DNA of 64,000 nucleotides, taken from contig QCIS01000001.1 of NCBI GenBank assembly GCA_003216535.1, forward strand, positions 186,001-250,000. Direction: 5' to 3'. Of this stretch, positions 18,246 to 28,568 are shown in pieces; position 1 is the stretch's first letter, and each line of letters opens with the position of its first letter. The notes beneath the pieces were generated by a model. It did not search any database and was not told where the DNA came from. It was given only the letters and a program-made list of their open reading frames with translations. The stretch is from Prochlorococcus sp. AG-402-N08 (lineage in GTDB: Bacteria > Cyanobacteriota > Cyanobacteriia > PCC-6307 > Cyanobiaceae). A program made the translations under genes and the position numbers.

Positions 18246-19271
18246 TTAAAATAAAATCGAAATTATAAAAAAAATTAAGACAAAAATTATTATCCATAAA
18301 AATTTTAATCTCAAAATTAATTGACAAATTAGTTGAATTTTCTCTCCTGTGCAATTATTTCCATTCGCATTGATTATTGGCTTTTCAATAATCTCATTTT
18401 TATATTTACTTTTTCCACCCAATTTAATACCAGAAATATAAGCAAATATAGCTTCTGAAATCCCAGCATTAGGTGAATCATATTTTTTACCATCAAGATA
18501 GCTTTTTTTAATGATTGATCCATACTCATTAACTTTGGAACTAACTAAAGGTAATGTGATTAAAACTAATCTTGAAGGAACAAACGTAAAAATATCTTCG
18601 ATTTTTGCACTGAAAAAACCTAAATATCTAAAATAATCATATTTGTAACCTATCATTGAATCTAAAGTACTTATGGCTTTATAAGAAAAACCAAGTGATA
18701 AAGGCCCTGGTAGAAAAATTGAAAATTTCATAAAAATAATCCCAATAAAAATCCAAAATATTGGCCCAAATATTCCATCAACAGAATTTTCGGTAAGACT
18801 CTCTGTACTTGATCTCAAAAGATGTTCAATAGAAGATGAGCTTACATCCCTACTTACTATCCTTTGTACCTTCTCTTTGATTATTCTCTTATTTTGGTCA
18901 TTAATTTCTTCGCGTTTTATTAGTTCTGCAATCTCTTTCACACTTGAAATAAGTCCCTTAGTTGCAATACAACTTGAAAGTCCAAAAAAAATTAACAATC
19001 CACCAAAAAAATTATTACTTGATTTTACATAACTGAGTTCTATCAATTTTCCCAAACCAAAACTTATTCCAATAGTTGATATAGCTACGATAAAACCGCC
19101 CCAAAACAATATATTTTTATTTTCTCCAAAATTATTTATGAGGTAATCAGATATTTTTTTTATATAAAAGCCAATTACTTGAACAGGGTGGATTAAGAAT
19201 CTTGGATCGCCGATTAAAAAATCAAAACCAATCGACCCAAGAAATATTAAAAATAAATTTATTTCAGCCAA
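18246..19271 (-). CDS. cobD: Adenosylcobinamide-phosphate synthase CobD/CbiB
   Basis: This integral membrane enzyme attaches aminopropanol (or its phosphate) to adenosylcobyric acid in cobamide synthesis. Family motifs are the N-terminal [51 protein letters not shown], and [21 protein letters not shown]. It has several membrane segments plus a terminal hydrophobic helix. Length 341 aa is slightly longer than usual. Its start overlaps the end of ilvC by 13 nt, so it is read from the same message. Marine picocyanobacteria make pseudocobalamin, so the product pathway is probably that. Confidence 0.92.
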   Translation of the reverse strand: MAEINLFLIFLGSIGFDFLIGDPRFLIHPVQVIGFYIKKISDYLINNFGENKNILFWGGFIVAISTIGISFGLGKLIELSYVKSSNNFFGGLLIFFGLSSCIATKGLISSVKEIAELIKREEINDQNKRIIKEKVQRIVSRDVSSSSIEHLLRSSTESLTENSVDGIFGPIFWIFIGIIFMKFSIFLPGPLSLGFSYKAISTLDSMIGYKYDYFRYLGFFSAKIEDIFTFVPSRLVLITLPLVSSKVNEYGSIIKKSYLDGKKYDSPNAGISEAIFAYISGIKLGGKSKYKNEIIEKPIINANGNNCTGEKIQLICQLILRLKFLWIIIFVLIFFIISILF

Positions 19272-20248
19272 CTGAACATCGAGCGTAGACCTTTACCTAC
19301 TTTCTCAATTTCATGTTGTGAGTTCTCTTCTCTTAATTTTGTCATTAAGGGCTTGTTTTTATCGCATTCTTCCACAAAATTTTTAGCAAAAGTTCCATCT
19401 TGAATATCTTTTAGAATTTTCTGCATTTCTTTCTTTGTATCACTATTGATAAGTCTTTTACCACTTACATAATCTCCATATTCCGCAGTATTTGAAATGG
19501 AATCTCTCATTTGAGATAAGCCTCCCTTCACCATTAAGTCAACAATAAGTTTAACTTCATGCAAGCATTCGAAGTAAGCAAGTTCAGGTTGATATCCTGC
19601 CTCTACAAGAGTTTCGAAACCTGATTTGACGAGTTCTGATAAGCCCCCGCATAAAACGGCTTGTTCGCCAAACAAATCAGTTTCTGTTTCTTCTTTGAAA
19701 TTTGTTTCAAGTATCCCAGCTCGCGTTCCTCCAATCCCTTTAGCGTAAGCCATCGCTAATGATCTTGCACTTCCAGAATAATCCTGTTCAACTGCGAACA
19801 ATGCAGGAACACCTTGACCATTTTGATATTCCCAGCGAACAGTGTGTCCAGGCCCTTTTGGGGCGATCATTACAACATCCACAAAACCAGGAGGTTTGAT
19901 AAGTCCGAATCTAATATTAAAGCCATGAGCAAAACTTAATATCTTTCCTTCTTTTAAGTTTGGTTCTATTTCTTTAAAGTAAACATCTTTCTGAAACTCA
20001 TCTGGGAGGAGAATCATAATCCAGTCTGCTTTTTCGCAAGCTTCAGAAACGCTAAACACATGTAGACCATCGCTAGTAGCTTTGTTTTCAGACTTACTTC
20101 CTTTATATAATCCGACAATTACATCCATACCGCTATCTTTAAGGTTTAGGGCATGTGCATGACCTTGTGATCCATATCCAATAATCGCTATTGTTTTATT
20201 ATTTAAAAGACTTAGATCTGCATCTGTGTCGTAAAAGAGTTGGGTCAT
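19259..20248 (-). CDS. ilvC: Ketol-acid reductoisomerase IlvC
   Basis: IlvC performs the NADPH-dependent isomeroreduction in valine, leucine and isoleucine synthesis. The nucleotide-binding motif [19 protein letters not shown] is near residue 24. Mg-binding segments [10 protein letters not shown] and [14 protein letters not shown] follow in the knotted domain. Length 329 aa matches class I KARI. A gap of 110 nt separates it from clpP3, which probably holds its own promoter. Confidence 0.97.
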   Translation of the reverse strand: MTQLFYDTDADLSLLNNKTIAIIGYGSQGHAHALNLKDSGMDVIVGLYKGSKSENKATSDGLHVFSVSEACEKADWIMILLPDEFQKDVYFKEIEPNLKEGKILSFAHGFNIRFGLIKPPGFVDVVMIAPKGPGHTVRWEYQNGQGVPALFAVEQDYSGSARSLAMAYAKGIGGTRAGILETNFKEETETDLFGEQAVLCGGLSELVKSGFETLVEAGYQPELAYFECLHEVKLIVDLMVKGGLSQMRDSISNTAEYGDYVSGKRLINSDTKKEMQKILKDIQDGTFAKNFVEECDKNKPLMTKLREENSQHEIEKVGKGLRSMFSWLK

Positions 20249-20358
20249 TAGTTGTAGCTTCTTTGCAATTGATAATTAATATTTTAGACATTAAAGGTGT
20301 AAATAAACCAAAATATTATTAATTTAAAAATACAAATTAAAATATTTATTTAGCAATT

Positions 20359-20970
20359 TTAAGGCTGATTTGCTTCGCTGGGATGTGTGATTACTCTATC
20401 AATTAAGCCATAGCTTTTTGCTTCTTCCGCACTTAGAAAATAATCTCTATCAGTATCCTTTTCAATTTTCTCAAATGATTGGCCTGTCATATCTGCCATA
20501 GACATATTTAACATATCTTTAATTCTTAAAATTTCCTTAGCTTCTATTTCAATATCACTTGCTTGGCGTTGAGATGTTCCTCCAAGGGGTTGATGAATCA
20601 TTATTCTGCTATGAGGCAGAGCAACTCTTTTACCTTTTGTGCCAGCAGCCAATAGGAAAGCTCCCATGGAGGCTGCGAGACCTACGCATATAGTTACTAC
20701 ATCACTTTTTACGTATTTGATAGTGTCATATATGGCCAAGCCAGCAGTTACTGATCCTCCTGGGCTATTTATGTATAAATAGATAGGTTTGGAATTATCA
20801 TCAGAATCTAGATAAAGCATTTGTGCAACAAGGCTATTAGCAATACCATCATTCACTTCTTGTCCAAGAAAAAGAATTCTTTCAACACCTAGTCTTGTAT
20901 ATATGTCGACCCATCTTTCATATTGACTTCCGGGAAGTCTGTAAGGCACGCTTGGAGTTCCTATTGGCAT
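20359..20970 (-). CDS. clpP3: Clp protease proteolytic subunit ClpP3 (active)
   Basis: This is the serine-protease subunit of a Clp complex. The catalytic Ser is at residue 101 (GLAASMGAF), the His at 126 (MIHQPLGG), and the Asp in the KDTDRDYF segment, so the triad is complete. Length 203 aa. In cyanobacteria the essential mixed ring is made of ClpP3 and ClpR, encoded next to each other; here clpR lies 26 nt upstream, a bicistronic arrangement that supports the P3 assignment. Confidence 0.92.
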   Translation of the reverse strand: MPIGTPSVPYRLPGSQYERWVDIYTRLGVERILFLGQEVNDGIANSLVAQMLYLDSDDNSKPIYLYINSPGGSVTAGLAIYDTIKYVKSDVVTICVGLAASMGAFLLAAGTKGKRVALPHSRIMIHQPLGGTSQRQASDIEIEAKEILRIKDMLNMSMADMTGQSFEKIEKDTDRDYFLSAEEAKSYGLIDRVITHPSEANQP

Positions 20971-20996
20971 GATTTTAAAGTAGTTGTTTGTGAGGG

Positions 20997-21659
20997 TTAA
21001 ATTTTATTTGGTAAATCTTTTTGACTTGTGAGTATTCTATCGATAACTCCATAATCTAGGGCTTCTTGGGGATTGAGATAACTCATTCTGTCAGAGTCTT
21101 TTGAGAGTTCTTCGATAGTCTTTCCAGTATTACGAGATAGAATCTCCAACATTGATTTTTTATTTTTCAAAACTTCCTCAGCTCTTATTTGGATATCGGT
21201 TGCTTGGCCTCTGGCTCCGCTTATAGGTTGATGTAAAACAATAGAAGCATGTGGAAGAGCGGCTCTTTGCCCCTTGGTGCCAGATGAAAGGATAACTGCT
21301 GCAGTACCCATTGCTTGTCCGATACATATTGTGTGTACTGGAGGCTTAATGTAGCTTATTGTATCGCATATAGCGAAAGCTTCTGTTTCAAAACCGACTG
21401 CGTCACCAGTGTACCAACTTGTCCCTGTTGAATTGATATAGAAATAGATTGGTTTTTCTGGATCTTCAAACTCTAGATAAAGAAGTTGAGCAATGATTAG
21501 CTCAGTAACATCCATTCCTAGTTGTCTTTTTGCATCATCGTCTGAAAATAATGGTAAACCAAGATAAACAATTCGCTCTTTTAGTAAAAGAGAGGGAAGA
21601 TCAGGGGGCGGGGTCCTCATAACGGTGTTTTCACCGTAATAAGGAGCAGATACAGTCAT
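20997..21659 (-). CDS. clpR: ClpR, catalytically inactive Clp subunit
   Basis: ClpR is a ClpP paralogue forming a mixed ring with ClpP3. Aligned with the neighbour, the nucleophile position reads GQAMGTAAV, so the catalytic Ser is replaced by Gly; the His (VLHQPISG) and the DSDR Asp still look present. A ClpR-type insertion ([15 protein letters not shown]) follows the YINS strand. The track starts at GTG 21668, but I prefer the ATG three codons later at 21659 ([13 protein letters not shown]), which fits the usual ClpR N terminus. It is read first in the clpR-clpP3 pair. Confidence 0.93.
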   Translation of the reverse strand: MTVSAPYYGENTVMRTPPPDLPSLLLKERIVYLGLPLFSDDDAKRQLGMDVTELIIAQLLYLEFEDPEKPIYFYINSTGTSWYTGDAVGFETEAFAICDTISYIKPPVHTICIGQAMGTAAVILSSGTKGQRAALPHASIVLHQPISGARGQATDIQIRAEEVLKNKKSMLEILSRNTGKTIEELSKDSDRMSYLNPQEALDYGVIDRILTSQKDLPNKI

Positions 21660-21699
21660 TTGTATCACGAAAATAAGAATGATTTGATTCTAGCTAGAT

Positions 21700-22809
21700 T
21701 TAGCCCTGTGTCGCTGGTGATTTAAAAGATTTGTTTGACTCAGGATTATTTATTAGTTTTCCAAAGATCATTCTTCCCGTAGGAGTTTGTAATGCTCCTG
21801 TGATGACAATATCTAATCTGCTTCCCACAAAATTCTTCGCTTCATCAATGACTACCATTGTGCCGTCATCTAAATATCCAATACCTTGCATTTTTTCCTT
21901 GCCTTCTCTCACGATTTTTATATTAAGTGATTCTCCTGGTTGTACTTCTGGCCTTAAAGCAATAACCAAATCACTCAAATTCATAACTTTTAATTCTTTA
22001 ACTTCAGCAATCTGAGAAAGATTATAATCAGCAGTAATTAAGGTTCCTGTCATATCCTCAGTAATTTTCAAGAGTTTTTCATCTACTCCATTACCTTCAT
22101 ACCTTGTTGGATTTATTACAAGTCTTCTCCCATATAAATCTCTTAATTCTTTTAATAACTTCAGTCCTCTTCTGCCTTTCGACCTTTTTTCATTACTGCT
22201 TGAGTCAGCTAAAGTTTGTAATTCGTCAATTACACTTTGAGCAACAATTAATTGCCCTTCCAATAAGCCGCAACTTAATAGTCCATTGATTCTTCCATCA
22301 ATAATTACGCTAGTATCTAGAATTTTTGGACTTGCGGCAGGGAGGATCCCCTCATTTACTAGATAAGCATCAGTATTATTTGGATTAAATAATCTTAATA
22401 ATGTCCTGCCATGAGTATCTGCTAACTTATAACCAAGCACACCAAAGAAAATATTGCTCAATATAGCTGCTAAGGGTTTTGCGAAAAAAACCTCCCTAGG
22501 GAAGGGAATTAATAGTATTGGAGCAAGTAGGAGATTCGCAACAAGTAATCCTAATATTAATCCAACTGACCTACTTATTAGTAAGTCTGTAGGCATCGTT
22601 CTTATTTGATCAAGAAAAGTCTTTCTAAGTTGAAGGAATACAAAACCAGCTGCTAATCCTATAAAAAACCCAATTATTGCTAAAACAATTCTAAAACCCT
22701 CTACATTAGATACCTGTTTGAGTATGTCTACTGGTAATAAATCAACACCAAGCCATCCTGAAGCAGCCCCAGACAATACAAATAAAATTAATACTAAGGT
22801 ATCTGTCAT
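21700..22809 (-). CDS. Membrane-anchored PIN/TRAM domain protein (YacL-like)
   Basis: Four hydrophobic segments in residues 1-125 are followed by a PIN domain (KILDTSVIIDGRINGLLSCGLLEG, near residue 162, with the conserved acidic residue of PIN nucleases; later ITADYNLSQIA) and a C-terminal TRAM-type RNA-binding domain (PGESLNIKIVREGKEKMQGIGYLDDGTMVVID). This is the architecture of Bacillus YacL and its cyanobacterial relatives. A membrane-bound RNase is a reasonable reading, but the substrate is not known to me. It lies 40 nt downstream of nothing on its strand; clpR follows at 40 nt. Confidence 0.88.
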   Translation of the reverse strand: MTDTLVLILFVLSGAASGWLGVDLLPVDILKQVSNVEGFRIVLAIIGFFIGLAAGFVFLQLRKTFLDQIRTMPTDLLISRSVGLILGLLVANLLLAPILLIPFPREVFFAKPLAAILSNIFFGVLGYKLADTHGRTLLRLFNPNNTDAYLVNEGILPAASPKILDTSVIIDGRINGLLSCGLLEGQLIVAQSVIDELQTLADSSSNEKRSKGRRGLKLLKELRDLYGRRLVINPTRYEGNGVDEKLLKITEDMTGTLITADYNLSQIAEVKELKVMNLSDLVIALRPEVQPGESLNIKIVREGKEKMQGIGYLDDGTMVVIDEAKNFVGSRLDIVITGALQTPTGRMIFGKLINNPESNKSFKSPATQG

Positions 22810-22905
22810 ATCTATAATCTACTAGGATTTATTAATTGAGTAAATAAGGATTTAATTTTTTTCGATCCTTAATACTTTTTTGGAGCTTAAAAATGAATCT
22901 AGATT

Positions 22906-24129
22906 ATGAATAAGTTTCCAAGAAGTGCTTATGTACACATTCCTTTTTGCCATAGAAGGTGCTTTTATTGTGATTTTGCAGTTATTCCATTAGGAAACAA
23001 AGTTGAAACTTTACAAGGTTATGGAAGCAAAACTGTTAAAGAGTATCTGCACTTTTTACATAAAGAAATATTGTCAATTAAACATAAATCCCCTTTATCG
23101 ACAATTTATATAGGAGGTGGTACACCATCAATTTTGGATCCTACCCAAATCAAAGAATTAATTGATCTTTTTAAAGAAAATTATGGAATTGACTATGGTG
23201 CCGAAATCACTATGGAGGTTGATCCAGCTAGTTTTACTCAAGCTGATCTTTATGGATTCATAAATGCTGGGATAAATAGATTTAGTCTCGGAGTACAAAC
23301 TTTCAATAATCAGATACTTCAAAAATCGGGAAGGCGACATTCAAGAGAAGATGCTGAAAAATCTTGTTTATGGTTGAAAAGAGAATATGATTCTGGTTTA
23401 ATAAAAAGCTGGAGCTTAGATTTAATTCAAAACTTGCCACTTAGTGGATTTAAAGAATGGCAAGATGACTTAAAAAAAACAATAACATTTTCACCACCGC
23501 ATATATCTATTTACGATTTAAATATAGAAAATGGCACTGTTTTTAAAAAATTAGTTAATTTAGGAAAATTAAAACTTCCAAGTGATGAAGAAGCTTTTAA
23601 AAATAGTGAATCAACTCATTTAATTTTAAAAAAATCAGGGTATTCAAGATATGAAATCTCAAACTATTGCCTCCCGCGACATCAATCGAGACATAATAGA
23701 GTTTATTGGAGTGGTTTAGGCTGGTGGAGTTTTGGTCAAGGTTCCACAAGTTCACCTTGGGGGGAAAAGTTAAGTAGACCAAGAGTTAGTAAAAAATATA
23801 AAGAATGGGTAATTAGACAATACGAACTTGATTTAGATTCATCCCTTACTAATAAGGAGTTTGTCTACAAAGAACTTGATGAGAAAATAATGTTGGGATT
23901 AAGACTCAAAGAGGGTGTAGATATCAAAAAAGTGTTTAAAGAACAAAACTGGGAAAATAAAAAATTTGAAAGCAACTTTAGTAAATTGCTTGAAGAATGG
24001 GAAAGATTTCTTGAAAGTGGACTTTTAGTAAGAAAGGGTAATAGATTCTATTTAAGTGAGCCTCAAGGAATGGAACTAAGCAATCAAGTTCTTGTCTCTA
24101 TGTTTAAGTGGTGGGATGTAATTAATTAA
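22906..24129 (+). CDS. hemW: HemW-like radical SAM protein (HemN family)
   Basis: A radical SAM protein with N terminus AYVHIPFCHRRCFYCDFAV, whose Cys-x3-Cys-x2-Cys cluster motif near residues 14-21 binds the 4Fe-4S cluster. GGGTPSIL is the SAM-binding glycine motif and SLGVQTFN a further family block. The HemW type is favoured over true oxygen-independent coproporphyrinogen oxidase HemN because of the short N terminus and the RCxYCDF form; HemW acts as a haem chaperone. Length 407 aa. The 3' end overlaps panB by 8 nt. Confidence 0.88.
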   Translation: MNKFPRSAYVHIPFCHRRCFYCDFAVIPLGNKVETLQGYGSKTVKEYLHFLHKEILSIKHKSPLSTIYIGGGTPSILDPTQIKELIDLFKENYGIDYGAEITMEVDPASFTQADLYGFINAGINRFSLGVQTFNNQILQKSGRRHSREDAEKSCLWLKREYDSGLIKSWSLDLIQNLPLSGFKEWQDDLKKTITFSPPHISIYDLNIENGTVFKKLVNLGKLKLPSDEEAFKNSESTHLILKKSGYSRYEISNYCLPRHQSRHNRVYWSGLGWWSFGQGSTSSPWGEKLSRPRVSKKYKEWVIRQYELDLDSSLTNKEFVYKELDEKIMLGLRLKEGVDIKKVFKEQNWENKKFESNFSKLLEEWERFLESGLLVRKGNRFYLSEPQGMELSNQVLVSMFKWWDVIN

Positions 24130-24895
24130 GTCTTTCAGAGTCTACCCATTCTTTTAATTTATCCTTAAATAATTTCTTCCCTTGAATAATCGGTTGGCAA
24201 AATGGTGGTTGATCATCATTGAGGCCTAACAAATCTGCAGTTACTCTTACTTGCCCATCGCAATAATTACCTGCACCGATACCTATTATGGGAATTGTTA
24301 AAGAATTTTGTATTTCTTTAGCAAGTAAATCAGGTATATGTTCAAGAACTATTGAAAAACATCCTAATTTTTCAAGAATTGAAGCCTCTTTCTTGATTTT
24401 TTCTTGACTTTCTAAGCTTTCTCCTTGTTTCTTTAATCCAATATTTAGATAGCTTTGTGGTGTAAGACCTATATGACCCATAACAGGTATTCCCATTCTT
24501 ATTAATCTAGAAATAACTTTTTGTATTTCCGGTTCAGCTCCTTCTACCTTTACAGCTTTTGCATAAGTGCTCTGAATGATTTTCCCTGCATACTCAACAG
24601 CTTTATCCTCTCCACATTGGTATGTCAGAAAAGGCATATCTGAAACGACCAAAGGTTGTTCCTCAATTTTCTTTTTAAATCCTCTTGAAACTGCATTAGT
24701 ATGATAAATTATGTTTTCTAAAGTTAATGGCAATGTAGATTTGTATCCCAAACAGACCATTGCTAAGGAATCTCCTACTAGGATAAGATCAACATTGGCT
24801 TGTTCTGCAATGGATCCCGATATAGAGTCCCATGCAGTTAGTGCAATGATTTTTCGAGATTTTTTTTTATAGTTAACTAGGTCTGAAGGTAACAT
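24122..24895 (-). CDS. panB: 3-methyl-2-oxobutanoate hydroxymethyltransferase PanB
   Basis: PanB transfers a hydroxymethyl group from methylene-THF to ketoisovalerate in pantothenate synthesis. Motifs: ALTAWDSISGSIAEQANVDLILVGDSLAMV with the Mg-binding Asp, GYKSTLPLTLENIIYHTNAVSRG, VKVEGAE, MGHIGLTPQS, and IPIIGIGAGNYCDGQV. Length 257 aa is normal. It is convergent with hemW and divergent from the SRP RNA gene. Confidence 0.95.
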   Translation of the reverse strand: MLPSDLVNYKKKSRKIIALTAWDSISGSIAEQANVDLILVGDSLAMVCLGYKSTLPLTLENIIYHTNAVSRGFKKKIEEQPLVVSDMPFLTYQCGEDKAVEYAGKIIQSTYAKAVKVEGAEPEIQKVISRLIRMGIPVMGHIGLTPQSYLNIGLKKQGESLESQEKIKKEASILEKLGCFSIVLEHIPDLLAKEIQNSLTIPIIGIGAGNYCDGQVRVTADLLGLNDDQPPFCQPIIQGKKLFKDKLKEWVDSERLN

Positions 24896-24940
24896 AATAA
24901 ATTTATGTATCTTTTTGGATCAAGAATTGCTAGTATATCC

Positions 24941-25039
24941 CTGACTCGGCCTTTCGCGGTTTTAACGCCTAAACCTGGTCAGGACCGGAAGGTAGCAGCC
25001 ACAAGGGATGCTTGAGGCAGGCGAGATAACCGAGTCACC
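24941..25039 (+). ncRNA. ffs: Bacterial small signal recognition particle RNA (4.5S)
   Basis: The universal SRP domain is present on this strand as GGTCAGGACCGGAAGGTAGCAGCC. Terminal complementarity (GACTCGG at 24943-24949 with CCGAGTC at 25030-25036) closes a hairpin of about 97 nt, matching the bacterial 4.5S type without an Alu domain. It pairs with the Ffh protein encoded at 51628. It stands alone between panB and the 3' end of ftsZ. Exact ends are approximate. Confidence 0.95.
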
Positions 25040-25051
25040 ATATTTTACCTT

Positions 25052-26167
25052 TTAACCTATATCTTTTTTATTTTGCCTTAATCTCAAAAATTCTGGAATA
25101 TTAGCTCCTGATTCTTTATTGTCGGAAAAATTATACAAAGGTTGATTTGATAATCTGTTTTTTATTCTTTGTTGGTTTATTGGTTGATTTGTTTCAAATC
25201 CGGTAGCAATTACAGTAACTTGTATCTCCCCTTCCATTGCTTCATCGACCACTGCACCTACAATAATATTTGCTTCTTGATCAACAACATCATAGATAAT
25301 TTCAGATGCTGAGGTCATATCCTCTAAAGTCATGTCTTTGCCACCGGTAATATTTATAACGCAACCTTTAGCTCCATCAATTCTAGCTGCTTCTAGTAAG
25401 GGACTATTCATTGCTGCTTGTGCCGCCTCTAAAGCTCTCGATCTTCCTGAGCCAATACCTATCCCGAGAAGAGCTGTGCCTGCTTCCGTCATAACTGACC
25501 TTACATCTGCGAAATCAACATTAACTAATCCTGGGCAAGTAATTATGTCACTGATACCTTTGACACCCATCCTTAAAACATCATCAGCATTCCTAAATGC
25601 TTCTTGAAGGGGAGCTCCTGCTATAACATCTTTTAATCGGTCATTTGGAATAACTATAAGTGTATCAACGTTTTCAGCCAGTCTTGCGATTCCCTCTTCT
25701 GCTTGACGCATTCTTCTTTTTCCTTCAAAAGAAAATGGTTTGGTTACTATACCTACTGTTAAAGCACCACTTTGTTTAGCTACTTCTGCAACTACCGGAG
25801 CTGCTCCTGTACCCGTACCTCCACCCATTCCTGCGGCTATAAAAACTAAATCTGATCCCTCTAAAGCTTGTTGAAGCTCTTCTTTAGATTCTTCCGCAGC
25901 TTTTTGACCAATACTTGGATTTCCACCTGCACCTAAACCTCTAGTAAGGTTTTGACCAAGTTGAACCCTACGCTCTGCTGAAGACTGTAGTAAGGCTTGT
26001 GCATCGGTATTGAGGACTCTAAATGAGACGCCTTCTAAATCACTATTTATCATTCTATTGACTGCATTACTGCCACCACCTCCTACACCAATAACTTCTA
26101 TTTTGGCGTTTTGGCTTGGAAGGATTTCTCTCGATTGATCAAAGTTTGGATTGTTACCGAAGCTCAT
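25052..26167 (-). CDS. ftsZ: Cell division GTPase FtsZ
   Basis: FtsZ is the tubulin-like GTPase that forms the division ring. The GTP-binding signature [17 protein letters not shown] is near residue 115; [16 protein letters not shown] opens the fold, and the synergy-loop region [11 protein letters not shown] is present. The C-terminal variable linker is short and ends in [13 protein letters not shown], whose PEFLR core is the conserved tail that binds partners. Length 371 aa. It is the last gene of the miaB-ddl-x-ftsQ-ftsZ series, with 179 nt upstream that can hold its own promoter. Confidence 0.97.
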   Translation of the reverse strand: MSFGNNPNFDQSREILPSQNAKIEVIGVGGGGSNAVNRMINSDLEGVSFRVLNTDAQALLQSSAERRVQLGQNLTRGLGAGGNPSIGQKAAEESKEELQQALEGSDLVFIAAGMGGGTGTGAAPVVAEVAKQSGALTVGIVTKPFSFEGKRRMRQAEEGIARLAENVDTLIVIPNDRLKDVIAGAPLQEAFRNADDVLRMGVKGISDIITCPGLVNVDFADVRSVMTEAGTALLGIGIGSGRSRALEAAQAAMNSPLLEAARIDGAKGCVINITGGKDMTLEDMTSASEIIYDVVDQEANIIVGAVVDEAMEGEIQVTVIATGFETNQPINQQRIKNRLSNQPLYNFSDNKESGANIPEFLRLRQNKKDIG

Positions 26168-26251
26168 CTCTTAATTAGAATCTAAAACTAGTATTGGGTG
26201 CATTATGAACTTACTGAGCTCATCTGTAGGAATTTGTTGAGGAAAATCCTA

Positions 26252-26292
26252 AAAATATTTATTTATTAAATATTTTGTTTTGAATGCAAAAC
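26252..26292. promoter_or_regulatory. Two adjacent dyads in the ftsQ-ftsZ gap
   Basis: A perfect 9-bp inverted repeat AAAATATTT / AAATATTTT (loop ATTTATT) is followed at once by GTTTTG AATG CAAAAC, a 6-bp stem with a 4-nt loop. They lie 85-125 nt upstream of the ftsZ start. They could be an ftsQ terminator or an ftsZ leader element; neither has a clean T-run, so the role is open. Confidence 0.35.
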
Positions 26293-26346
26293 CCATATCA
26301 ACACTACAATAATTAAAAAAAATTATTCAAAATCCTTTTTCAAATA

Positions 26347-27072
26347 TTAGGGTTTGAACACTTTTATTTTTGGTTTATTTGGATTAGTAAGATCAATATT
26401 ATCAATTTTTATTGAATAGCTATTTTTCTTAAATTCATTTTTTAAATTATTGATTATTTGTAATTGATAGTTGATTAAATTTGGTTTTAATCCTAAGAAT
26501 ATTGTTCTTAAATCTTTTTCCTCAATAGTTAGAAACCCATCGGGAGAAAAAGTTATTTGAACTATCTCAAATTCATAATTCTCTATAGCGATGAAAATTT
26601 CAGATAATATTTTTTTAAATTTTTCATTCCATCCAAAAACTTTTATGGTTAATTCGTTCAAATTTTTTTCGTCCGCATTATTTTTGTTTATAAAAATCCC
26701 ATCTTTATCAATGAAGCCTAATATTTTTTCGTCGTTTATTATTTTCTCACCATAAGCTATTGGAATTCTTGTATTAATATGAACTTTCAAACCAAAAGGG
26801 AATAATTCTCTGTTTACCGAAACATTCTTAAGAGATAAATTTTGTTTTAACTCTTTTTCTAACAAATTAGTTTTGACAAAAATTAATCGGATCGGGAATT
26901 TTAAAGATGAATTACTTACCAAATCATTCTGCGAAAATAATTCACTACCAGAAATCCTAATGTCCTGCATATCAACTTTTTCAAAGGTTTTTACACTTAA
27001 TAAGCTCGTTAAAAATAAAAATGAAATTAGAAAAAAAAAGCTTCTATTTTTAATTATTTTTTGATTTCTCAC
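26347..27072 (-). CDS. ftsQ: Cell division protein FtsQ
   Basis: FtsQ is a bitopic divisome protein. A short basic head and one transmembrane helix (SFFFLISFLFLTSLLSV, about residues 11-27) are followed by a POTRA domain beginning VDMQDIRISGSELFSQNDLV and a beta domain (PIAYGEKIINDEKILGFIDKDGIFI is typical of FtsQ). Length 241 aa. Its start overlaps the stop of the upstream small membrane protein gene by 4 nt, and ftsZ follows on the same strand. Confidence 0.9.
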   Translation of the reverse strand: MRNQKIIKNRSFFFLISFLFLTSLLSVKTFEKVDMQDIRISGSELFSQNDLVSNSSLKFPIRLIFVKTNLLEKELKQNLSLKNVSVNRELFPFGLKVHINTRIPIAYGEKIINDEKILGFIDKDGIFINKNNADEKNLNELTIKVFGWNEKFKKILSEIFIAIENYEFEIVQITFSPDGFLTIEEKDLRTIFLGLKPNLINYQLQIINNLKNEFKKNSYSIKIDNIDLTNPNKPKIKVFKP

Positions 27073-27479
27073 AAATCACATCGAGCTTTTTCCATCAATT
27101 GGTCCATCCACTCTCTCGCTTGCTCTGCATCTGAAAATGGGACATCCATTTCTTTCCCATCTCCTACTAATCTCAATCTGCACTTGCCTTGAGATTCACT
27201 TGTTAGAGGAGCTTCTCCAGAAGTAAGTGCCATAAGTTCAACTAATTCTAGTTTCTTGATTGTAAAACTATCTTTTTCTTCAAATTTACCAGCTTCAAAT
27301 GCACTCCACCTTAGCTCCCCATCTTTTAAGGATGCTGCACCTGAACTATCTAACTTGCACAGTTCAGAATCAATCGCCCAACTTCTAAAAAGATTTTGCC
27401 TTCTTCTTTCTAACCATCCAAGTGCAGTTAACAAAATGAAGATTAAAAGTAATGGTAACCAAAGAAGTCCATGCAACAT
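27069..27479 (-). CDS. Conserved cyanobacterial small membrane protein
   Basis: A 136-residue protein not recognised by name. One N-terminal transmembrane helix (GLLWLPLLLIFILLTALGW) is followed by a cytosolic-type domain of about 110 residues with alternating strands (GKCRLRLVGDGKEMDVPFSDAEQAREWMDQLMEKA) that resembles a PH-like fold ending in a helix; this is only a fold impression. It lies between ddl and ftsQ, 10 nt after ddl and overlapping ftsQ by 4 nt, so a division or wall role is plausible. Its codon choice looks less AT-biased than the flanking genes. Confidence 0.75.
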   Translation of the reverse strand: MLHGLLWLPLLLIFILLTALGWLERRRQNLFRSWAIDSELCKLDSSGAASLKDGELRWSAFEAGKFEEKDSFTIKKLELVELMALTSGEAPLTSESQGKCRLRLVGDGKEMDVPFSDAEQAREWMDQLMEKARCDL

Positions 27480-27489
27480 TTGATTTAAA

Positions 27490-28557
27490 TTACAAATCTA
27501 AAGATATATCTACCAGTTTAGCCACAAGTTGTTCAATTTTTAAACCTGAAGCCTCCCAAAGCATTGGAAACATACTATTTTTTGTAAAACCAGGAATTGT
27601 ATTTATTTCATTTAACAAAATTTTATTTGAAGATCTTTCTAAAAAGAAATCTACTCTTGCAAAACCGAAAATATTTAGTGCTCTACAACTTTTAATAGCA
27701 ATTTCTTTAATTTCTTTCGTGATTTTATAATCTATTTCGGCTGGGATAATTATTTTATTATTTGAGTAATATTTTGAATCGTAATCATACCAATCACTTT
27801 CGTAATTTACTTCGCCTAATTCAGAGGTGAAGAGTTTTGAATTCCCAATTATTCCGCATTCAATCTCCCTTACCTCTAAACCTTCCTCTATTAAGATTCT
27901 TGTATCTATTTCCCTAGCCTTTTCTAATGCTTGTAATATTTCAGATTCATTTATGACTTTGGAGATGCCAAGTGATGATCCAGAATTCGATGGTTTTACA
28001 AAAACAGGAAAATTTAATTTTTTTAAAATTTTATTAATTAACTTATTTTTGACTTTCTTATCATTGAGATCTTCATTTTGAAAAACAAGATAATTAACTT
28101 GTGGAAGTTTAAGATTTGAGAAAATTGTTTTCATTAATATTTTATCCATTCCAAGTGCTGAGCCTATAATTCCACAACCCACTAAAGGTTTCTGTGTAAA
28201 TCTCAGTAAGCCATGAATTGATCCGTCTTCACCATTAAATCCATGTAAAAGAGGAAACCAAACATCAACATTTTGAAATTCAAGTCCATCAAGAAAGTTA
28301 ATTTTTTCTTGATTAAAAATTTCTTGTTTTTTTGTTTTATTTTTTTCAATTTCACCAATTAGGACTTTTTCTGAACTATCACTATCAAGCCAGTCTCCAT
28401 ATTTGTTTATATAAAAGGCTTTAACTATAAAGCGTTCTTTGTTTATTTCTGAATTAAATGCTTTATAAACTGTTTTTGCAGAGGATATCGATACTTCATG
28501 TTCATTGGAATTCCCGCCAAATATTAACCCAATACATTTTTTCTTTCCCCCGATCAT
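27490..28557 (-). CDS. ddl: D-alanine--D-alanine ligase Ddl
   Basis: Ddl is an ATP-grasp ligase that makes the D-Ala-D-Ala dipeptide of peptidoglycan. Seen: IGLIFGGNSNEHEVSISSAKTV at the N terminus, the HGFNGEDGSIHGLL loop, FPVFVKPSNSGSSLGISKV, IEEGLEVREIECGIIG, and ARVDFFLERSSNKILLNEINTIPGFT with Mg-binding residues. Length 355 aa fits the VanA-like/long Ddl type. It is 11 nt downstream of miaB in the same series. Confidence 0.95.
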   Translation of the reverse strand: MIGGKKKCIGLIFGGNSNEHEVSISSAKTVYKAFNSEINKERFIVKAFYINKYGDWLDSDSSEKVLIGEIEKNKTKKQEIFNQEKINFLDGLEFQNVDVWFPLLHGFNGEDGSIHGLLRFTQKPLVGCGIIGSALGMDKILMKTIFSNLKLPQVNYLVFQNEDLNDKKVKNKLINKILKKLNFPVFVKPSNSGSSLGISKVINESEILQALEKAREIDTRILIEEGLEVREIECGIIGNSKLFTSELGEVNYESDWYDYDSKYYSNNKIIIPAEIDYKITKEIKEIAIKSCRALNIFGFARVDFFLERSSNKILLNEINTIPGFTKNSMFPMLWEASGLKIEQLVAKLVDISLDL

Positions 28558-28568
28558 TTAGAAAAAAA

